Below, one piece after another: positions 36,151-46,714 of a stretch of 64,000 bases of DNA. Each line of letters starts with the position of its first letter. Within the stretch, counting starts at the first letter, position 1. The DNA is taken from contig NZ_CAMZOF010000009.1 in NCBI RefSeq assembly GCF_947331435.1, positions 62,001 to 126,000 on the forward strand, given 5' to 3'. Position numbers and translations under genes: made by a program. The DNA comes from Pelagibius sp. Alg239-R121. Its GTDB lineage: Bacteria > Pseudomonadota > Alphaproteobacteria > Kiloniellales > Kiloniellaceae. The notes beneath the pieces were generated by a model that saw only the letters and a list, made by a program, of their open reading frames with translations, ran no database searches and was not told where the DNA came from.

Positions 36151-36882
36151 ATGGTCAGTGATTTAGCCGGTTTGAAACAGGCACTGTCCAACGCGGATAC
36201 GACGGCTTCTGTCCCGCAGGGGAAACGTCAGTCTTATTCCGACCAGGCCTATGCCTTGCTCCGCCGCAAGATCCTCGACAATGAGATTTCTGCCGGTTTC
36301 CAGGCAACCGAACAGGAGATCGCTGAGGCATTGGGTATGAGCCGCACGCCCGTCCGCGAAGCGCTGGTGCGATTGGCCAACGAAGGATTGGTCGAAGTCC
36401 GCCCGCGCCACGGCATGCGGGTTTTGCCGGTTTCCGGCGAAGACATGCGAGAAATCTATGAGATCCTTACGGGGCTTGAGACGGTTGCTGCAGAATCGGT
36501 AGCTAGCCAGGGCTTAACAGATGAGCAGACCGAGCGGTTGCAGCAGGCTGTGGTCGATATGGATCAATCGCTTGAAGGCGGAGATTTACGGGCCTGGGCA
36601 GAGGCCGATGAGCGTTTTCACATGCTGCTGGTGGATTTTTGCGGAAACCGCCGACTCCGCTCGCTGGTCGGCACCTATTGGGATCAGGCGCACCGTGTCC
36701 GCATGATCACCCTTCGATTAAGGCCCAAGCCCACCAAGTCCAGCGCCGATCACGCCGATCTGCTGGACGCGCTGTTGCGGCGCGACGGAGAAGCGGCGAG
36801 CCGGATCCACAGAAAGCATCGCGAAGGAAGCGGTAAAATGCTGATCGAGATCTTGGAGACCCACGGTTTGACAGCTCTTTAA
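36151..36882 (+). CDS. GntR-family regulator with FCD domain
   Basis: A 243-residue regulator. Its winged helix (about residues 30-95) has ATEQEIAEALGMSRTPVREALVRLANEGLVEVRPRHGMRV, and an all-helical FCD effector domain follows with DERFHMLLVDFCGNRRL and a late HADLLDALLRRDGEAASRIHRKH. FCD proteins bind a metal and a carboxylate or sugar-acid ligand. It closes the SMP-30 operon and probably binds the palindrome at 32760. Confidence 0.93.
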   Translation: MVSDLAGLKQALSNADTTASVPQGKRQSYSDQAYALLRRKILDNEISAGFQATEQEIAEALGMSRTPVREALVRLANEGLVEVRPRHGMRVLPVSGEDMREIYEILTGLETVAAESVASQGLTDEQTERLQQAVVDMDQSLEGGDLRAWAEADERFHMLLVDFCGNRRLRSLVGTYWDQAHRVRMITLRLRPKPTKSSADHADLLDALLRRDGEAASRIHRKHREGSGKMLIEILETHGLTAL

Positions 36883-36934
36883 GGGTTAACGAAGCTTCTC
36901 CAGGAGCATTTTCCGGCTTTTGCCGGTAAGCCGT

Positions 36935-37027
36935 ATGACCATCGCCAGCCTTTTCATTGGTTGGATTCCCGTGAATTTCTGGCTGCTTCTCGTTCTCATC
37001 CTTGCTGTGATCGTCCGGTGGAGCTAA
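36935..37027 (+). CDS. candidate 30-residue membrane peptide
   Basis: ATG 36935 to TAA 37025-37027 encodes a 30-residue peptide starting MTIASLFIGW and ending ILAVIVRWS. It is one hydrophobic helix with a short basic end. GGTAAG lies upstream as a weak ribosome-binding site and a small hairpin (CCGGC-TTTT-GCCGG) precedes it. It sits just before nadE. Expression is not proven. Confidence 0.3.
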   Translation: MTIASLFIGWIPVNFWLLLVLILAVIVRWS

Positions 37028-37037
37028 GTAATCACCT

Positions 37038-38726
37038 ATGACTGACACGCTGAAAATTTGCCTTGCCCAGCTCAATCCCACGCTGGGCGACATCGAAGGA
37101 AATCTGGCTAAAATCCGCACCGCGCGTGCGGAGGCGGCGGCGCAGGGTGCCGACCTGGTTGTTGCCAGTGAAATGTACCTTACCGGCTATCCCGCGGAAG
37201 ATCTGGTTCTCAAGCCGATGTTTCTGGATCGTGTGGATGACGCGCTCAAAGTCCTGGCGGCAGAGACCGCCGATGGTGGTCCAGGACTTCTGATCGGTGC
37301 GCCCTGGCGCGAGGACAAGTCGGCTCGCGCACCGCTGCGCGGTAAGGTTTTCAACGCGGCGGTCCTTATGGATGGGGGCGAGGTTCTTGGCACACGCTAC
37401 AAGCATGAACTGCCCAACTACGGCGTGTTCGACGAGGTTCGCCTTTTTGCCGCCGGCCCGCTGAACGGCCCGATGAACTTTCGGGACGTGCGGCTTGGTG
37501 TCATGGTCTGCGAAGATATGTGGTTCCCCGACGTCTCTGAATGCCTGATGGAATCCGGTGCCGAAATTCTCGTCTGCATCAATGGTTCACCCTACGAACT
37601 TGAGAAGGAGGATGAGCGCCTTCAATTGGGAGTGGCCCGGGTTCTCGAGACCGAGCTGCCGGTCATTTATGTGAATCAGGTCGGTGGGCAGGATGAACTG
37701 GTCTTCGACGGCGGGTCCTATGTCCTCAGCAGTGCGCGGGAACTTCGGGTTCAGTTGGCGATGTTCAGCGAAGCCTGGGTTCTAACCGAATGGGCGCGCG
37801 GCGAAGACGGAGTCTGGAATTGCGAGGAAGGCCCCCGTGTGGCGCCGACACCCAAGCTTGAAACGGTCTACAGCGCGTTGGTGCTGGGTCTGCGTGACTA
37901 TGTCGAGAAGAATCGCTTTCCAGGCGTGCTCCTGGGTCTTTCAGGCGGCATCGATTCCGCACTGTCCGCGGCCATTGCGGTCGATGCACTGGGCGCGGAC
38001 CGAGTGCACTGCGTTATGATGCCTTCACCTTATACGAGCGCCGAAAGCCTTGAAGATGCCGCCGAAGCCGCCAAGCTTTTGGGTGTGAAACTGGACAGCG
38101 TCAGCATCGAACCGGCAATGGGCGCTTTCGATAGGATGGTGACGCCGCTGTTCAACGGGACTGCGCCTGGGATCACCGAAGAGAATATTCAATCGCGCTC
38201 CCGCGGCCTGACCCTGATGGCGCTGTCCAACAAGCTCGGGCATATGGTGCTCTCGACCGGGAACAAATCCGAAGTCTCTGTTGGCTACGCGACCCTCTAT
38301 GGCGACATGTGCGGCGGCTACAACGTCTTGAAGGATCTCTATAAGACGACCGTTTTCGAGCTGTCGCGCTGGCGCAATCAGTCACAGGCCGCCGGCCTCC
38401 TGGGGCCGGAAGGGCGGGTGATTCCCGAGCGGATCATCACCAAGCCGCCATCCGCTGAGCTGAAGCCGGATCAAAAGGATGAGGACAGCCTGCCGCCCTA
38501 CGACAAACTGGACGACATTCTGGAGTGCCTGATCGAAGGCGAGGCAGGAGTTGATGAGATAGTCGCGCGCGGTCATGACCGGGAGACGGTCAATCGCATC
38601 TGGCGTCTGCTGGAACTGGCGGAATACAAACGGCGTCAGGCGGCGCCCGGCGTCAAGATCACCCGGCGCGCCTTCGGGCGGGATCGCCGTTATCCCATTA
38701 CCAACGCCTTCAAAGGTCCCCTATAA
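37038..38726 (+). CDS. nadE: glutamine-dependent NAD+ synthetase
   Basis: A 562-residue two-domain enzyme. The N-terminal nitrilase-like glutaminase has its catalytic Glu in ASEMYLTGYP, Lys in YKHELPNYGVFDE and Cys in VMVCEDMWFPD. The C-terminal synthetase has the P-loop LGLSGGIDSALSAAIAVDALG, QSRSRGLTLMALSNKLGHMVLSTGNKSE and KPPSAELKPDQKDED. It amidates nicotinate adenine dinucleotide to NAD. It is three bases from gltX. Confidence 0.96.
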   Translation: MTDTLKICLAQLNPTLGDIEGNLAKIRTARAEAAAQGADLVVASEMYLTGYPAEDLVLKPMFLDRVDDALKVLAAETADGGPGLLIGAPWREDKSARAPLRGKVFNAAVLMDGGEVLGTRYKHELPNYGVFDEVRLFAAGPLNGPMNFRDVRLGVMVCEDMWFPDVSECLMESGAEILVCINGSPYELEKEDERLQLGVARVLETELPVIYVNQVGGQDELVFDGGSYVLSSARELRVQLAMFSEAWVLTEWARGEDGVWNCEEGPRVAPTPKLETVYSALVLGLRDYVEKNRFPGVLLGLSGGIDSALSAAIAVDALGADRVHCVMMPSPYTSAESLEDAAEAAKLLGVKLDSVSIEPAMGAFDRMVTPLFNGTAPGITEENIQSRSRGLTLMALSNKLGHMVLSTGNKSEVSVGYATLYGDMCGGYNVLKDLYKTTVFELSRWRNQSQAAGLLGPEGRVIPERIITKPPSAELKPDQKDEDSLPPYDKLDDILECLIEGEAGVDEIVARGHDRETVNRIWRLLELAEYKRRQAAPGVKITRRAFGRDRRYPITNAFKGPL

Positions 38727-38729
38727 GCC

Positions 38730-40052
38730 ATGAAAGTCCGCTTTGCCCCCAGCCCGACGGGGTTGCTTCATGTCGGTAATGCGCGTCCGGCTTTGCTCAA
38801 CTGGCTGATGGCGCGTAAAGCCGGTGGCAAGTTCCTGCTGCGTGTGGACGATACCGATAGCGAGCGATCGCGCGACGAATACGCCGATGCGATCAAGGAA
38901 GACCTGCGCTGGCTTGGCCTGGACTGGGACGAAATTGCCGTGCAGTCGGACCGGCTGGACCGCTACGTCGTTGCCGCTGAAAAGTTGAAGAATGAGGGGC
39001 GGCTTTACCCCTGCTATGAGACTCCGGAGGAACTGGGCCTCAAACGCAAGGTCGCACTGCAAGCCGGGCGTCCGCCGATCTATGACCGGGGCGCATTGAA
39101 GTTGACCGGCGAGGATCGCGCGAAGTTCGAAGCCGAAGGCAGGACGCCCCACTGGCGTTTCAAACTCGAGCATGATGATATCGAGTGGGAGGATCTGGTT
39201 CGCGGTGACGTGCATTTCCATGGCGCACATTTGACCGACCCGGTTCTTATCCGTGAAGACGACCGGCCGCTTTATACCTTGTCGTCCGTAGTCGACGATA
39301 TCGAGCTTGACGTGACGCATATCCTGCGCGGCGAAGACCATGTCTCTAATACGGCGGTTCAGATCCAGCTCTTTGCCGCACTAGGTGGTGACGTGCCGGT
39401 ATTCGCGCATCTGCCCCTGATTGCCGACGCCAGCGGCGGTGGACTCTCCAAACGGCTCGGCAGCCTGAGCCTGCAGTCACTGCGGGAATCCGGCTTAGAA
39501 CCCATGACGCTGAACAGCTATCTGGCGCGCCTGGGTTCGTCCGATGCCATCGAACCGGTGACCGAACTGGCTGAACTGGCCCAGACCTTTGATATTGCGC
39601 GCTTCAGCAGGGGGACACCTCGTTTCGATCCGGAAGAGCTGGACCTGCTCAACGCACGAATCCTGCATCTGCTGGATTTCGATAGCGTCAAATCCCGCCT
39701 GTCCGCCGACTTCGACGACGTTCTGTGGAATGCCGTCCGGCCGAACCTGACGAAACTTGGCGATGCCAAGCTTTGGCATGACATCTGCCGGGGTTCGGTC
39801 ACACCCGTGATTGAGGACGCTGCCTTTACCCAGGCGGCAGCGGAGCAGTTGCCGCCGGAACCTTGGGATGAGAGCACCTGGAGCAATCTGACGACGGCTC
39901 TGAAGGCTTCCAGCGGGCGCAAAGGCAAGGCGTTGTTCATGCCGCTTCGCCTCGCGCTGACCGGCCTCGATCATGGGCCGGAACTCAAGGTTTTGCTGCC
40001 GCTGATCGGTCGGGAACGGGCGGAAGCGCGCCTGAAGGGCGAGACGGCTTGA
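38730..40052 (+). CDS. gltX: glutamate-tRNA ligase, short second type
   Basis: A 440-residue class I synthetase. The HIGH-type motif is [19 protein letters not shown] and the KMSKS-equivalent is [22 protein letters not shown] and [15 protein letters not shown] are typical. Alphaproteobacteria often carry two GluRS enzymes, and this sequence looks like the divergent GluRS2 type, which may charge tRNA-Gln with glutamate for later amidation. That specificity is inferred. Confidence 0.9.
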   Translation: MKVRFAPSPTGLLHVGNARPALLNWLMARKAGGKFLLRVDDTDSERSRDEYADAIKEDLRWLGLDWDEIAVQSDRLDRYVVAAEKLKNEGRLYPCYETPEELGLKRKVALQAGRPPIYDRGALKLTGEDRAKFEAEGRTPHWRFKLEHDDIEWEDLVRGDVHFHGAHLTDPVLIREDDRPLYTLSSVVDDIELDVTHILRGEDHVSNTAVQIQLFAALGGDVPVFAHLPLIADASGGGLSKRLGSLSLQSLRESGLEPMTLNSYLARLGSSDAIEPVTELAELAQTFDIARFSRGTPRFDPEELDLLNARILHLLDFDSVKSRLSADFDDVLWNAVRPNLTKLGDAKLWHDICRGSVTPVIEDAAFTQAAAEQLPPEPWDESTWSNLTTALKASSGRKGKALFMPLRLALTGLDHGPELKVLLPLIGRERAEARLKGETA

Positions 40053-40124
40053 CTTGTTTCGCTCCAGTCCGAATATTGCCGGGCAATCAGCAAGTCCAGC
40101 AGCAAACAGTCCCACCGGTGAGTC

Positions 40125-41513
40125 ATGACCATTCAGATATACAATACGCTCGGGCGCACAAAGCAGAGCTTTGAGCCGATCGATCCGTCGAACGTACGGA
40201 TGTATGTCTGTGGTCCGACGGTCTACGACTTCGCACATATCGGCAATGCCCGCCCCGTGGTGGTTTTCGATGTTGTTTTCCGCCTGTTGCGGTGGATCTA
40301 CGGCGACGACAAGGTTACCTACGCCCGCAACATCACCGACGTGGAAGACAAGATCATCGACGCCGCCCTGGCAAAGGGCGAGTCCATCGAGAGCGTAACC
40401 TCCCGTACAACGCAAGCTTATCACGAGGATATGGCGGCGCTCGGTGCCTTGCCGCCAAGCGTTGAGCCGCGCGCGACCGATCACATCGCCCAGATGATCT
40501 CCATCACGGCGCGGTTGATCGAGAAGGGACATGCCTACGCCGCCGATGGCCACGTGTTGTTCAATGTCACTTCAATGACGGGCTATGGTGCGCTATCGGG
40601 CCGGAACCGCGATGATATGATTGCTGGCGCCCGGGTCGAGGTTGCCCCCTATAAAAAGGACCCGGCCGACTTCGTGCTCTGGAAACCCAGTTCGGAAGAT
40701 CAGCCCGGCTGGGACAGCCCCTGGGGCCGGGGCCGGCCCGGCTGGCACATCGAATGCTCGGCCATGTCGGAGGAGCATCTGGGTAAGACCTTCGACATCC
40801 ACGGCGGCGGTCTTGACCTGACCTTTCCACACCACGAGAACGAATTGGCACAGTCGTCCTGCGCCAATGATGTGCCCTTCGTGAATTACTGGATGCACAA
40901 CGGCTACGTCGTGGTAAACGGCGAAAAGATGTCAAAGTCGCTCGGCAATTTCTTCACGGTGCGCCAACTCCGCGACGAAGGCCTGTCTGGCGAAGCCATG
41001 CGGCTGACGCTACTTTCGGCTCATTACCGGCAGCCGCTGGATTTCACGCGTGAGAAGGTCGCAGAATCAAAAAGCCAGCTTGACCGGCTCTATGGCGCCT
41101 TGCGCTCCGTCGAGGAGGTCGAGGCAGCTGGATCGGAGCCGCCTCAGCCGCTGCTGACAGCACTCGAAGACGACGTCAATACGCCGCTCGCGCTTGCAGC
41201 TCTGCATGAAGTCGGAACGGCGTTGAACAAGGCGGTGGGCGCAGAACCTCGAGACGAGGCCCTGCTGGCCAGGCTCAAGGGAGAACTCCTTGCCGGAGGG
41301 CGTTTACTGGGGCTGTTGGAAAGCGACCCGGAAACCTGGTTTCAGGGTGACGGTGGCGATGATTCAGCTGAGATCGAGCGCCTGATTATCGAGCGAGCCG
41401 ACGCCCGTAAGGCCAGGGATTTTGCCAAGGCCGATCAGGTTCGCGATCAATTGGATGCATTGGGCGTTGTGCTGGAAGACGGTGCCGGAGGTACGACCTG
41501 GCGCCGTAAGTAG
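40125..41513 (+). CDS. cysS: cysteine-tRNA ligase
   Basis: A 462-residue class I synthetase. Zinc and HIGH motifs lie in [23 protein letters not shown], followed by [46 protein letters not shown] and the KMSKS loop [15 protein letters not shown]. The C-terminal helical domain is normal in length. It charges tRNA-Cys. Confidence 0.97.
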   Translation: MTIQIYNTLGRTKQSFEPIDPSNVRMYVCGPTVYDFAHIGNARPVVVFDVVFRLLRWIYGDDKVTYARNITDVEDKIIDAALAKGESIESVTSRTTQAYHEDMAALGALPPSVEPRATDHIAQMISITARLIEKGHAYAADGHVLFNVTSMTGYGALSGRNRDDMIAGARVEVAPYKKDPADFVLWKPSSEDQPGWDSPWGRGRPGWHIECSAMSEEHLGKTFDIHGGGLDLTFPHHENELAQSSCANDVPFVNYWMHNGYVVVNGEKMSKSLGNFFTVRQLRDEGLSGEAMRLTLLSAHYRQPLDFTREKVAESKSQLDRLYGALRSVEEVEAAGSEPPQPLLTALEDDVNTPLALAALHEVGTALNKAVGAEPRDEALLARLKGELLAGGRLLGLLESDPETWFQGDGGDDSAEIERLIIERADARKARDFAKADQVRDQLDALGVVLEDGAGGTTWRRK

Positions 41514-41546
41514 GCCGCTCTCTTCGGCTACCTTGAAAGTCTGCGG

Positions 41547-42158
41547 TTAATCCATCGAACCAAGTAAAACCGGGATCATGGATCCGACGAGCAGGATCGC
41601 CATCGCCAAGTTGAAGAGAGCGATCCTGCGGCCTTCTCCGAGAACAAGCCGCAATGCGACACCTGATATTGCCCAGACGCTGATCGAGGGTAGGTTCACG
41701 ATTGCGAACAGAAGGATCATGAGAACCAAACTTGTCAGGTAGTTGTCTGGATTCGTATAGGAAACAGTTACGATCAGTGCTACGGCCCAAGCCTTCGGAT
41801 TGACCAGCTGAAACAATGCCGCCTGTATGAACGAAATGGGTTGCGCCATTTGATCACTGGCGCTTGATCCTATGGAGCGGCTGCGGGCGATCTTTACGGC
41901 GAGCCAGAACACGTAGGCGGCGCAGACAAATTTCAGCAAGGTATAGATAATCGGCGCCTTGTTCAGAATTTGGCCCAGCCCGATTCCCACACAAAATACC
42001 ATGGTTAGGAATCCGGCACTGATTCCCAAAACCAGTGGCAGCGAGCGCACAAAACCGAAGTTCACGCCCGAGGTCAGCAGCAGGAAATTGCCCGGACCGG
42101 GCGAGATGGACATGGCGAATGCAAAGCCAATCAAGGCAAAGACGGTGTCCTGCGACAT
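41547..42158 (-). CDS. LysE family amino-acid exporter
   Basis: A 203-residue inner-membrane protein from ATG 42158 (GAGGG upstream; an in-frame start at 42215 is less likely). About six hydrophobic helices are visible, with the LysE/RhtB signature FAMSISPGPGNFLLLTSG near the start and FQLVNPKAWAVALIVTVSY in the middle. Such carriers export amino acids or homoserine lactone-like compounds by proton exchange. It is divergent from an AraC regulator. Confidence 0.93.
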   Translation of the reverse strand: MSQDTVFALIGFAFAMSISPGPGNFLLLTSGVNFGFVRSLPLVLGISAGFLTMVFCVGIGLGQILNKAPIIYTLLKFVCAAYVFWLAVKIARSRSIGSSASDQMAQPISFIQAALFQLVNPKAWAVALIVTVSYTNPDNYLTSLVLMILLFAIVNLPSISVWAISGVALRLVLGEGRRIALFNLAMAILLVGSMIPVLLGSMD

Positions 42159-42264
42159 CAGGTTTTCCCTCAAATTGATCTCACTCAACTTGACAGAATC
42201 AGCGCCGCCAAACACTTTGCCTGGATCTCGATTTCTTATTCAATCGTCTCGAAAAGAATAGGGT

Positions 42265-43197
42265 ATGGATAATTCGGATGTTCTATCTGATGTCTTCTCG
42301 ACCTTGAGAATTCATAGCGAGCTCTATTTTCAGGCGGAACTCCGCGACGGATTTTCGATCGAACTGCCCCCGGAGAAACGGCGCGTGCGCTTTCATCTTG
42401 TTCAACAGGGGCACTGTTGGCTGCGCGTGCCGGGTCAGGTGGAGAGGGAGTTGAATGAAGGTGACCTCGCCATCGTTCCTGACGGTGCGGGTCAGATTCT
42501 TTCAAGTGGACCGCAGATAGATCCGATTCCCTTGGCCGAGGTGTTGGCCGCGGGCGCGCTCGATCAGGGCCTTTTGCGTTACGGATCAGGCGAGCGCCGG
42601 GCGCGGTTGCTCTGTGGCTTCTGTCATTTCGATGAAGCGATAGATCATCCTGTTCTGACCAGCTTGCCAGCATTGCTTCTGGTGCGCGCCGGTGACCTGG
42701 GAGCGGAGCCCTGGACCGCTGCGGCACTGCGCCTGCTTTCCATGGAAGCAGACCTGAAGGCGCAGGGAAGCAAAGGGATTCTGACTCGCCTGCTCGAGAT
42801 CGTTTTTATTCAATCGGTCCGGCGGATGAAGGCAGAACTCGAGGATGAACCGGCGGGTTTTATTGCAGCTTTGCATGATGTAAAGCTTTCCAAAGCCTTG
42901 CAGGCAATTCACAACGAACCGCAAGTGAAATGGACGATAGGCGGCTTGGCGAAGCTTGCCGGCATGTCGCGGGCGCGGTTCGCCGAACGCTTTACGGCGA
43001 CGGTCGGTGTGCCGCCGGTCGGATACTTAACGCATTGGCGATTAAGCAAGGCGCGAAACTGGTTGGCGAGCTCTGAACTTGATATGGCGGAAATCGCCAG
43101 CCGTTGCGGCTACGCTTCCGTCCCGTCTTTTTCCAAGCGCTTCAAGGAAGTTTTCGGCGTCGGCCCGGGCGCCTATCGCCGGTCGAGCAGATCATAG
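42265..43197 (+). CDS. AraC-family regulator (cupin plus HTH)
   Basis: A 310-residue regulator with an N-terminal cupin-type effector domain (EKRRVRFHLVQQGHCWLRVPGQVERELNEGDLAIVPDGAG). The C-terminal double helix-turn-helix has MSRARFAERFTATVGVPPVGYLTHWRLSKARNWL and IASRCGYASVPSFSKRFKEVFGVGPGAYRR. It reads away from the LysE gene across 106 bp and is the likely regulator of that exporter. Confidence 0.94.
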   Translation: MDNSDVLSDVFSTLRIHSELYFQAELRDGFSIELPPEKRRVRFHLVQQGHCWLRVPGQVERELNEGDLAIVPDGAGQILSSGPQIDPIPLAEVLAAGALDQGLLRYGSGERRARLLCGFCHFDEAIDHPVLTSLPALLLVRAGDLGAEPWTAAALRLLSMEADLKAQGSKGILTRLLEIVFIQSVRRMKAELEDEPAGFIAALHDVKLSKALQAIHNEPQVKWTIGGLAKLAGMSRARFAERFTATVGVPPVGYLTHWRLSKARNWLASSELDMAEIASRCGYASVPSFSKRFKEVFGVGPGAYRRSSRS

Positions 43198-43212
43198 GAA
43201 AAATGTCAGATT

Positions 43213-44283
43213 TTACGCTTCGGCGATATCCGGGGCCGACTTCTCAATTTCTTCGAGCCGCACGATACCGTGACGCATATCGCTCATGATGAAATCGGCA
43301 CGGGCGACGACCGCGGCCCCCTGGCTGTTTGTGCCGAACTTCGCTTCCCAGGCATCCATCTTTGTCGACATACCGCAAAGGACTCCGCCAACCGTCTTGT
43401 GATGACTTTTGATCAGGCGGCGTATCCGTTGAAAAGATGTCGCTGAGACGTCGTCCCAAAGATTCTTCGTATGCTGGTCAAAGCGCTCGAAACGTCCGGT
43501 AATCGATGTGATGATACTATTCAGACGCGGTTCCATGAAGTCGCAGGTTTCCAGGAAGCCGGTGGTGCGCTGCAACTGAAGATTGGATCTGAGATCGCCG
43601 ATATTCTCGAGGAATGACATGACTTTGGGAACTACATCGTCTAGGCAATCCTTGAAGTAGGCGAGAGACAGGAAGGTATCGGCATAGTCTTCCAAAAATG
43701 CTGGAACTTCGATCAGATCAATCTCAAGCTTGTCTGCCAGCTTTTTCAGATTCTTCTGGGCCTCAGCCTTGTTCGGCGAAGCGAACAGGCCAACAAGCTG
43801 GCCGAAATCCTGAATGTTTTCTTCACCGGATCCATAAACCTGCTGAAGCAGTGGACCGGTAAAACTCTTCATATGACCCGCGAGCTCCTTGCTCTTATCC
43901 TCAGAGAGTGTAAGCGCTTTATGATCATTGACGTCGATGCCCAGGCGCCGAAGCTCGATGCGCAGGCTATAGACGTCGTAACTGCTTAGGCTCGAAAGGG
44001 CTCGGATACGTGTAAGGTCCGCATGATCCTTGTTGGGGTCCCAGCCAAAATATGTCGGCAACTGGTCGGGTTCGAGTTGTCCGCTGCCGGTGCTCTCGTC
44101 CTGGAACATCTCGACGACGCCCTGAAGGTGCAAATTCTTGACGATCCGAGCGCGCTGAAGCGGCGCGGTTTCCAGCGGAATGCAGGAAAGCGGTAGAATA
44201 CGCAGGGAATCCCGCGCCAGCAGGTCTGCTTTCGTTTCTTTTTCGTCTGGGGCGGCAACTGCCGCGGCTTGAGCTTGAGACAT
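43213..44283 (-). CDS. unrecognised cytoplasmic protein
   Basis: A 356-residue protein with no signal peptide and no membrane segment. It is mostly helical, with a charged middle (NKAEAQKNLKKLADKLEIDLIEVP) and a conserved-looking C-terminus (SFQRIRRLIKSHHKTVGGVLCGMSTKMDAWE). I do not recognise the family. It stands alone between the AraC gene (convergent, 15 bp) and the kyn operon and has its own promoter region of about 320 bp. Confidence 0.75.
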   Translation of the reverse strand: MSQAQAAAVAAPDEKETKADLLARDSLRILPLSCIPLETAPLQRARIVKNLHLQGVVEMFQDESTGSGQLEPDQLPTYFGWDPNKDHADLTRIRALSSLSSYDVYSLRIELRRLGIDVNDHKALTLSEDKSKELAGHMKSFTGPLLQQVYGSGEENIQDFGQLVGLFASPNKAEAQKNLKKLADKLEIDLIEVPAFLEDYADTFLSLAYFKDCLDDVVPKVMSFLENIGDLRSNLQLQRTTGFLETCDFMEPRLNSIITSITGRFERFDQHTKNLWDDVSATSFQRIRRLIKSHHKTVGGVLCGMSTKMDAWEAKFGTNSQGAAVVARADFIMSDMRHGIVRLEEIEKSAPDIAEA

Positions 44284-44603
44284 CGATACCCGCTGCGTTC
44301 CTGAAAAGACTGCTGCAGATTGATAAAATGCCGTAAAGGTGTTGAGGATAGATTAAGTTGTCGGGGTTCAAGGCACTCAAGAATGATTGGAAATGAAGGG
44401 TTTATTCACCTGAAGTGGTAAACAGCTTTATCCCATATAACGCATTTTGATGCTCTCGGCTGAATAAGTTCACAGCATTCCATGGTTCTGGAACAATTGT
44501 TTCGGCGTCGTAGCTTTTCCTGCAAACTCTATCCGACGAGCAGACGCGGATCGCCGTTGTGAAGGACGGGTTTGGGTGGTGACCGGCAACGCGTCGTCCA
44601 TGA
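44284..44603. other. intergenic region, promoter of the unknown gene
   Basis: 320 bp between kynA and the unrecognised gene at 43213, both minus strand. No credible reading frame, terminator or repeat was seen. Frames here are antisense tails of kynA. Confidence 0.4.
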
Positions 44604-45458
44604 CTAAAGAGCGGTGCGCACGCTCCAGAGTTCCGGAAAGAAGCTGTAGTCCAGCGCCTTCGACAGATAATTGACGCCTGAAGTGCCGCCGGTGCCGCGT
44701 TTGTGACCGATGATGCGGCTGACGGTTTTCAGGTGGCGGAAGCGCCACTGTTGAAAGGAATCTTCCTGGTCGACCAGCTTTTCGGCTAAATCGTAGAGTT
44801 CCCAATGGGTTTCCGGTTGCTGATAGATTTGCAGCCAGGCGTCTTCGACGGACGGCGACGCAGCGTAGGGTTGGCTCCAATCCCGGTCGGTCACGGCGGC
44901 ATCGATCGCGAAACCCTTTCGTGCCAGAAGCAGCAGCACTTCGTCGTAGAGACTAGGCGCCTTCAGCACGGCTTCGAGGCGGTCATGAATTTCCGGTTTA
45001 TGACGGTGCGGTGCCAGAAGTGCCGGCTTCTTGTTGCCGAGCAGGAATTCGATCTCGCGGTATTGATAGGACTGAAAGCCCGACGAGAGCCCGAGTTGAT
45101 CGCGGAACTGCAGGTAGTCCGCAGGTGTCATGGTCGACAGCACGGACCAGGATTGAATGAGCTGCGACTGAATGCGGGCAACGCGCGCCAGCATCTTGAA
45201 GGCGGGCGCTAGGTCGTCGGCGCGGATGCAGGTGACGGCGGCATGCAATTCGTGAAGGATCAGCTTCATCCAGAGCTCAGTCGCCTGATGGATGATGATA
45301 AAGAGCTGTTCGTCGTGCTCACCGCTGACTGGGTTTTGGCTTGCGAGCAGGCTGTCCAGCGAGAGGTAGTCGCCATAGCTCATCGACTCCGCAAAGTCGC
45401 TATGGGCGCCTTCAGGCAGGTTTGCCGTCGTGGGTTTTTGTGCTTTTTTTTCCGGCAT
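44604..45458 (-). CDS. kynA: tryptophan 2,3-dioxygenase
   Basis: A 284-residue heme enzyme of the TDO family. The substrate-site His is in [42 protein letters not shown] follows, and the heme-binding His is in [15 protein letters not shown]. It cleaves the indole ring of tryptophan with O2 to give N-formylkynurenine. It is the last gene of the DUF2817-kynB-kynU-kynA operon, 14 bp after kynU. Confidence 0.97.
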   Translation of the reverse strand: MPEKKAQKPTTANLPEGAHSDFAESMSYGDYLSLDSLLASQNPVSGEHDEQLFIIIHQATELWMKLILHELHAAVTCIRADDLAPAFKMLARVARIQSQLIQSWSVLSTMTPADYLQFRDQLGLSSGFQSYQYREIEFLLGNKKPALLAPHRHKPEIHDRLEAVLKAPSLYDEVLLLLARKGFAIDAAVTDRDWSQPYAASPSVEDAWLQIYQQPETHWELYDLAEKLVDQEDSFQQWRFRHLKTVSRIIGHKRGTGGTSGVNYLSKALDYSFFPELWSVRTAL

Positions 45459-45472
45459 TGCGATTCCTTCAC

Positions 45473-46714
45473 CTAAGTGACGGCAAGGCGTTTATGGAAT
45501 TTCGGTTGGTCCCAGCTGCCACTTGTCATGATGTCACGAAGTGTCTCCACGGCGTCCCAGATATCGGCGTAGCGGAGGTAGAGCGGCGTGAAACCGAAAC
45601 GCAGGATATCCGGCGCTCGGAAATCGCCTATGACATCCTGATCTATCAAGGCGGCCATAATGGGATAACCCTGCGTATGGCTGAAAGAAACCTGGCTGCC
45701 GCGTGTCTCCGGATCCCTGGGACTGAAGAGTTCGAAGCCGAAGTCGGCGCAATGCGTCTCCACAAGGTCAATGAAGAGGCTGGTCATGCGCACCGACTTT
45801 TCGCGGATTGCCGACATGCCGGCATTCCCGATAACGTCCAGGCCTGCGTCCAGCGCCGACATGCTGAGAACAGCCGGGGTGCCGCAGAGGTTTCTGCTGA
45901 TGCCATCCGCCGGCCGGTAGTCTTGATCGAACAGGAATGGGGCTTCGTGCCCCATCCAGCCGGATAGCGGTGGACGCACCTGATCCTGCAGGCGTTCGGC
46001 GACAAAGAGGAACGCTGGCGCGCCCGGTCCGCCATTCAGATACTTGTAACCGCAGCCGACCGCGAAGTCTGCGCCTGCACCCCGAAGATCGACGGGAAAG
46101 GCGCCCGCCGAATGTGCCAGATCCCAGAGCATAAGGGCGCCGGCAGAATGTGCCTTTGCCGTTACCTCGTTCATTTTGTGGATGCGTCCTGAACGGTAGT
46201 CGGTCTGGGTCAGCATGACCACAGCGACCTGGTCGTCGATCGCGCCAAGGATCTCATCGGGCGCCACCAGCTTCAGCTCGTGGCCTTTGTCCAGCAGATC
46301 GATCAGGCCTTGGGCGACATAAAGATCAGTCGGAAAATTCCCGCTGTCCGACAGGATCACTTTGCGTTCAGTCTGCAGACGAAGCGCGGCGGCCAGCAGT
46401 TTGAAAAGATTGACCGAGGTGGAATCCGCGACCACGACCTCGTTTGCCGCGGCGCCGATCAGGCCGGCGATCTTGCGACCGCAGCGTTGAGGTAATTCCA
46501 TCCAGCCATGTTTGTTCCAGCTACGGATCAGATCTTCGCCCCATTCTTCTTCGAGTACTTGCGATACGCGCCCCGCCGTGGTTCTCGGCATTGGCCCCAG
46601 CGAGTTTCCATCCAGGTAAACGGTATTCGCCGGGATATGAAACTGCGCCCGCATTGGGCCGAGGGGATCGCTTTGATCCCACTCCAGGAGGTCTTCTCGG
46701 GTGATTGCACTCAC
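45473..46714 (-). CDS. kynU: kynureninase
   Basis: A 413-residue PLP enzyme starting at GTG 46714, which overlaps the kynB stop (GTGA); longer in-frame reading upstream is antisense noise. Signatures are [51 protein letters not shown] and the PLP lysine in [16 protein letters not shown]. It cleaves kynurenine to anthranilate and alanine. It is translationally coupled to kynB. Confidence 0.96.
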   Translation of the reverse strand: MSAITREDLLEWDQSDPLGPMRAQFHIPANTVYLDGNSLGPMPRTTAGRVSQVLEEEWGEDLIRSWNKHGWMELPQRCGRKIAGLIGAAANEVVVADSTSVNLFKLLAAALRLQTERKVILSDSGNFPTDLYVAQGLIDLLDKGHELKLVAPDEILGAIDDQVAVVMLTQTDYRSGRIHKMNEVTAKAHSAGALMLWDLAHSAGAFPVDLRGAGADFAVGCGYKYLNGGPGAPAFLFVAERLQDQVRPPLSGWMGHEAPFLFDQDYRPADGISRNLCGTPAVLSMSALDAGLDVIGNAGMSAIREKSVRMTSLFIDLVETHCADFGFELFSPRDPETRGSQVSFSHTQGYPIMAALIDQDVIGDFRAPDILRFGFTPLYLRYADIWDAVETLRDIMTSGSWDQPKFHKRLAVT

